From: JBKHDT01 sp046541195
GTDB lineage: Bacteria; Pseudomonadota; Gammaproteobacteria; Halothiobacillales; Halothiobacillaceae
DNA: 64,000 nt
Assembly: GCA_046541195.1 (NCBI GenBank)
Contig: JBKHDT010000007.1
Location: 1 to 64,000 of the forward strand
Reading direction: 5' to 3'
Shown one piece after another: positions 60,573-64,000 of the stretch. Position 1 is the first letter of the stretch. Every line of letters begins with the position of its first letter. A program made the translations under genes and the position numbers. A model generated the notes under the pieces. The model did no database searches. It saw only the letters and a list, made by a program, of their open reading frames with translations, and was not told the origin of the DNA.

Positions 60573-60596
60573 CTCTGCATTTGTGCAGGGACTTTT
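60573..60596. terminator. Weak bidirectional terminator between hemW and the antiporter
   Basis: CTCTGCA (60573-60579) pairs with TGCAGGG (60584-60590), including one G-T pair, around TTTG and is followed by ACTTTT. It lies in the 75-bp convergent gap and could serve hemW. Confidence 0.35.
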
Positions 60597-60611
60597 GGCA
60601 AGACCGCACGA

Positions 60612-62324
60612 TCACGAGAGCTTCAGGCCGACAATCAGGATCAGCGGACCGTCCATTTCCCGCACGGTCAGGCACAGGCGGCCGAGCACCACCGAGTCGC
60701 CCACCACCGGCGAGTTGGGCAGCAGTTGCTTGATGGCGGCATCCAGCGTCATGCCGCTCAGCTGCGCGGGCACCTCGACCCCGTAGGCCCGGGCGACGTC
60801 ATCGACCAGCGCCCGCCCCTCGAGCGAGAAGTCCCCGAAGAACTGCTGAGTGTCCAGTGCCGCCGCCTTGCGGTCGGCGGCGAAGAACGTCGTCATGTCC
60901 GGGATCATGTCCTCGCTGAGCATCAGGCAGACAATGTCCCCCGGCCGAAAGGCGAATCCCTCGGCGGGAGTGCGCATGGCCCCGTTGCGCAACACCCCGG
61001 AAAGCATGGCCGCGCCACTGTAGGGCATGGCTGCCGGGGTGCGTCCCACGGCATCGGCCCGCTCGGTCACCTCGAACTGCACCATTTCAAGCAGCGGCTC
61101 GACCGGCAGGTTCAGGTCCGCCCGGTGTCTCGGCTCGGGGACCGAGGGCAGCTGCACCTTCAGCCAGCGGGCGGCCATCGGGACCGAGCTGCCCTGGACC
61201 AGCAGCGAGAAAATGACCACCACGTAGGCGACCTCGAAGAACCGCTCTGCCCCGTCGATCCCGTACATGACCGGAAACAGTGCCAGCACGATCGGCACGG
61301 CACCCCGCAGCCCCACCCAGGCGATGAACATCATCTCACGCCAGTTGAAGTGAAACGGCCAGAGACTCAGCCAGACCGCAACCGGGCGGGCGACCAGCAG
61401 CAGGAGCACGGCCAGCACCAGGGCCGGGCCAAGCACATCCAGCACGGCCGAGGGCGTGACCAGCAGGCCGAGGATCAGGAACATGCCGGCCTGCGCCAGC
61501 CAGGCCAGCCCGTCCATGACCCGCAGCACGTGATAGGTGCCCCGATTGCGGGCAGTGCCGATAACCAGGCCGGTCAGATAGACACCGAGGAAGCCACTGC
61601 CGCCCAGCTCGTTGATCACCGCGAACGAAAGCAGTCCGCCCGAGGCGATCAGCAGCGCGTACAGTCCCTCGGCCAGCGGCACGCGGCGCACGATCTCGCG
61701 CAGGGCGAAACCGAAGCCGACCCCCAGCAGCGCCCCGATGCCGAACTGCTGGAGCAGGAACAGCAGAATCCAGGGATCGCCCGGGCCATGACCGTGCCGG
61801 ATCATTTCCAGCAAGGTCAGGGTCAGGAAAATGGCCATCGGATCGTTGATGCCGGACTCGATCTCCAGGGTCGAACCGACCCGGTCGTTCAGGCGCGTGC
61901 CGCTGCTTCGCAAAATGCCGAACACCGCCGCTGCATCCGTGGACCCCACGATCGCGCCGAGCAGCAGCCCGTAGCGCCAGTCCATGTCCAGCAGCCACAT
62001 CGCCGCCGCGCCAAGCAGCGAGGCGGTCACGATCACCCCGACCGTCGCCAGCGACAAGGCCGGCTTCAGGGCCACCCGGAAGGTATTCAGCTGCGTACGC
62101 AATCCGCCGTCGAGAAGAATGATCGCCAGCGCGAGATTGCCGATGAGAAAGGCGACCTCGAAATCATCGAAGGCAATCCCGCCGATGCCTTCCTCGCCGG
62201 CCACGATCCCGAAACCCAGAAACACCAGCAGCAGCGGAAAGCCCAGCCGCACGGATGCCGCACTTGCCAGAATACTGGCGAACAGCAGCAGGGAACCGAG
62301 CAGGATGAACGAATTGGTTTCCAT
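60612..62324 (-). CDS. cvrA: Potassium/proton antiporter NhaP2 (CvrA) type
   Basis: A 570-residue CPA1 cation/H+ antiporter. About twelve membrane helices span residues 5-390, with the ion-site segments STDAAAVFGIL and ESGINDPMAIFLTL. A TrkA-C domain follows (about 405-490, VTERADAVGR to FRPGDIVCLML), and then a CorC/HlyC-type C-terminal domain (about 495-570). This order is that of NhaP2/CvrA, which adjusts internal K+. ATG 62324 has GAGAAGG upstream. Confidence 0.93.
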   Translation of the reverse strand: METNSFILLGSLLLFASILASAASVRLGFPLLLVFLGFGIVAGEEGIGGIAFDDFEVAFLIGNLALAIILLDGGLRTQLNTFRVALKPALSLATVGVIVTASLLGAAAMWLLDMDWRYGLLLGAIVGSTDAAAVFGILRSSGTRLNDRVGSTLEIESGINDPMAIFLTLTLLEMIRHGHGPGDPWILLFLLQQFGIGALLGVGFGFALREIVRRVPLAEGLYALLIASGGLLSFAVINELGGSGFLGVYLTGLVIGTARNRGTYHVLRVMDGLAWLAQAGMFLILGLLVTPSAVLDVLGPALVLAVLLLLVARPVAVWLSLWPFHFNWREMMFIAWVGLRGAVPIVLALFPVMYGIDGAERFFEVAYVVVIFSLLVQGSSVPMAARWLKVQLPSVPEPRHRADLNLPVEPLLEMVQFEVTERADAVGRTPAAMPYSGAAMLSGVLRNGAMRTPAEGFAFRPGDIVCLMLSEDMIPDMTTFFAADRKAAALDTQQFFGDFSLEGRALVDDVARAYGVEVPAQLSGMTLDAAIKQLLPNSPVVGDSVVLGRLCLTVREMDGPLILIVGLKLS

Positions 62325-62541
62325 GAGCGGGGCCTTCTCGAACTGGGGCGCTTCGGTATTCCATGTTCGCCCCAACGGCGATCACTGGCAACGGGCAACT
62401 GGCGCGGGGCATCCACCGGATTCTTGCTGCACAATGCGATCTGCGTGAAGCTGCCCGAAAAGCCTGGCGCCTCCGCCGGCGAAGCGGGCACCCCGGGACG
62501 ATGGACCGGGCCGGCGGACAACTTCCTCAGGAGCAGAGGCC

Positions 62542-64000
62542 ATGACGAACGAAACCGACCTGATCTGGCTGGTGATGGCATTGATCACCGGGGCGGCCAT
62601 TGGCGCCGCCATTGCCCTGGCACGCGCCCGGGCGCATCGCGCAAGCCTGTGCCGGGAACACGAGGACCGGCTGCAGGCGATCGGGGCGCAACTCGCCCAG
62701 CGGGATGCCGAGCTGATCGGCGCCCGAGAGCGCGCGGATCGCATCCTGGGCGATCAGGTGGAATCCGACCGTGCCCGGGCGCTGGCCGAGCAGGCGCTTC
62801 AGGCCGCTCGGGAAGACAGCACGGCACGGCAGGGCTCGATCGAGCGGCTCGAAGGCGAACTGGCCCGGGTCCGGGAACAGGTCTGGACAGCGCAAGCCGA
62901 ACGCGACCGGATTCGCGAGGCCGCCGAACGCGACCGCGAGCATGCGGAGGAAAAGCTTCGGCTGCTGACCGAGGCCCGGGAACAGATGAAGCGAGACTTT
63001 GAACTGCTGGCCCAGCAGGTCCTTGAGGCGCGCCAGCAGCAGATGAACGAGCAGCAGCAGCGGATGCAGATACAGGGCCGCGAGTCGCTGGAGCAGCTGC
63101 TTCGACCGTTCCGCGAGCAGATCCAGCAGTTTCGGGACCGGGTCGATACGATTCATACCCATGACACCAGTGATCGGGCCAGCCTGCGCGCCGAAATCGT
63201 CAACCTGCAAAAGCTCAACCAGGCGATCACCGAAGAAGCGCGCCACCTGGCCGAAGCCTTGCGCGGAAACAAGAAAACCCAGGGCAACTGGGGCGAGATG
63301 ATCCTGGAAACGGTTCTGGAACGCTCCGGCCTGCGCAAGGGCATCGAATTTGAACGGGAAGTCTCGATCCAGGGCGAGGACGGACGCTACCGCCCCGATG
63401 CGCGCATCAACCTGCCGGATGACAAGCACCTGATCATCGACGCCAAGGTTTCCCTGGCCGACTACAGCCGTTACGCGAATGCCGACGACGATGCAGAACG
63501 TCAGCGGGCCGCGGCAGCACACCTGCTTGCAACGCGGCGGCACATGCAGCAGCTCTCCGAACGCGCCTACGAGAACCTGCCCGGCCTGAACACGCCCGAG
63601 ATGGTATTCATGTTCATGCCCGTGGAACCGGCCTTCACCCTGGCGCTGGAGCAGGATGCCAATCTGGTCTCGGATGCCTTCGAACGCCGGGTCGCCATCG
63701 TCACACCCACCACCCTGCTGGCCACGCTGCGCACGGTCGCCAGCCTGTGGAAGCTGGAGATGCAGAACCGCAATGCCCGCAAGATTGCGGACCAGGCCGG
63801 CAAGCTGCACGACAAGTTCGTGATCTTCCTCGACCACATGGAAAAGGTGGGCACCGCCCTGAGTCGTGCCCAGGAGGCCCACGAGGCGGCGACCAAGTCC
63901 CTGGCCACCGGGCGGGGCAACCTGGTCAGCTCGGTGGACAAGCTGCGCCGGCTTGGCGCCCCGGCCCGCAAGAACATCAAGGGCGAAACCCTGTCGCTGG
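62542..64000 (+). CDS. rmuC: DNA recombination protein RmuC, C-terminus cut by window edge
   Basis: RmuC limits inversions at short repeats and has a nuclease-like core. About 486 codons are visible. A membrane segment at about 7-27 is followed by a long coiled coil (about 35-165) and the RmuC domain, with NKKTQGNWGEMILE, RYRPDARINLPDDKHLIIDAKVSLADY (within about 289-316, PD-(D/E)xK-like Asp and Asp-Ala-Lys) and PTTLLATLRTVASLW. AGGAGCAGAGG precedes the ATG. Divergent from cvrA. Confidence 0.95.
   Translation, partial: MTNETDLIWLVMALITGAAIGAAIALARARAHRASLCREHEDRLQAIGAQLAQRDAELIGARERADRILGDQVESDRARALAEQALQAAREDSTARQGSIERLEGELARVREQVWTAQAERDRIREAAERDREHAEEKLRLLTEAREQMKRDFELLAQQVLEARQQQMNEQQQRMQIQGRESLEQLLRPFREQIQQFRDRVDTIHTHDTSDRASLRAEIVNLQKLNQAITEEARHLAEALRGNKKTQGNWGEMILETVLERSGLRKGIEFEREVSIQGEDGRYRPDARINLPDDKHLIIDAKVSLADYSRYANADDDAERQRAAAAHLLATRRHMQQLSERAYENLPGLNTPEMVFMFMPVEPAFTLALEQDANLVSDAFERRVAIVTPTTLLATLRTVASLWKLEMQNRNARKIADQAGKLHDKFVIFLDHMEKVGTALSRAQEAHEAATKSLATGRGNLVSSVDKLRRLGAPARKNIKGETLSL

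Noticed and set aside
60726..63002. Long open frame on the plus strand opposite the K+/H+ antiporter
   Set aside because: Low-complexity Gln/His/Arg-rich translation typical of an antisense shadow; the antiporter is well supported.
1..64000. CRISPR arrays, tRNA or rRNA genes, insertion sequences, prophage or toxin-antitoxin modules
   Set aside because: I looked for regularly spaced repeats, cloverleaf-like segments, transposase or integrase motifs and small paired genes and saw none; a covariance-model scan would be needed to exclude a missed small RNA gene.

Overview
The window is chromosomal DNA of high G+C content (about two thirds by eye) from a gammaproteobacterium. The gene orders ndk-rlmN-pilW-rodZ-ispG-hisS-yfgM-bamB, gmk-rpoZ-spoT-ridA and suhB/trmJ-cysE-iscR, together with cmoA/cmoB and slyB, fit that class. 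Genus cannot be fixed from this sequence. Coding density is high, with 63 supported protein genes. I see no tRNA, rRNA, CRISPR array, insertion sequence or phage gene. Both edges cut genes: an S8 peptidase at the left and rmuC at the right.

Layout. 1-2 kb: a subtilisin-type peptidase with a propeptide-like lipoprotein. 2-8.3 kb: wobble-uridine tRNA modification genes (cmoB, cmoA, selU, selD) plus an outer-membrane barrel and coaBC. 8.4-11.5 kb: a membrane thioredoxin-like protein, trxB and two membrane proteins resembling the proton channel of transhydrogenase without its nucleotide-binding domains. 11.6-16.8 kb: hemH, a CinA-type protein, a DegP protease, xthA and slyB, with a candidate sigma-E-type small RNA between degP and xthA. 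17-22.4 kb: gmk, rpoZ, spoT, ridA, a thioredoxin-CcdA fusion and ppnP. 22.5-31.9 kb: a long minus-strand run from ndk to bamB, then a DUF945 gene. 32.3-35.8 kb: iscR without isc genes, cysE, trmJ and divergent suhB. 35.9-38.2 kb: argS and a SPOR protein.

38.5-44.2 kb is the most distinctive segment. It holds folE-folM, an MFS transporter, an SDR/NTF2-like pair, a divergent MerR regulator of the LitR type whose B12-ligand positions look lost, and a short LOV blue-light receptor. A palindromic operator lies over the divergent promoters. Together these look like a light-response locus of the LOV plus B12-independent LitR kind known from Pseudomonas putida.

45-64 kb: a CbbY-type phosphatase, a free-standing CZB zinc protein, an slt-sbcB-CBS operon, gluQ, a dehydrogenase, dgt-yfbR, transaldolase, cbpA, an hsp20 gene with a heat-shock promoter and possible SD-sequestering leader, the zinc-free form of L36, rdgB-hemW, a K+/H+ antiporter and rmuC. 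A dispersed non-coding repeat occurs at three intergenic sites (about 9.1, 25.2 and 33.0 kb).
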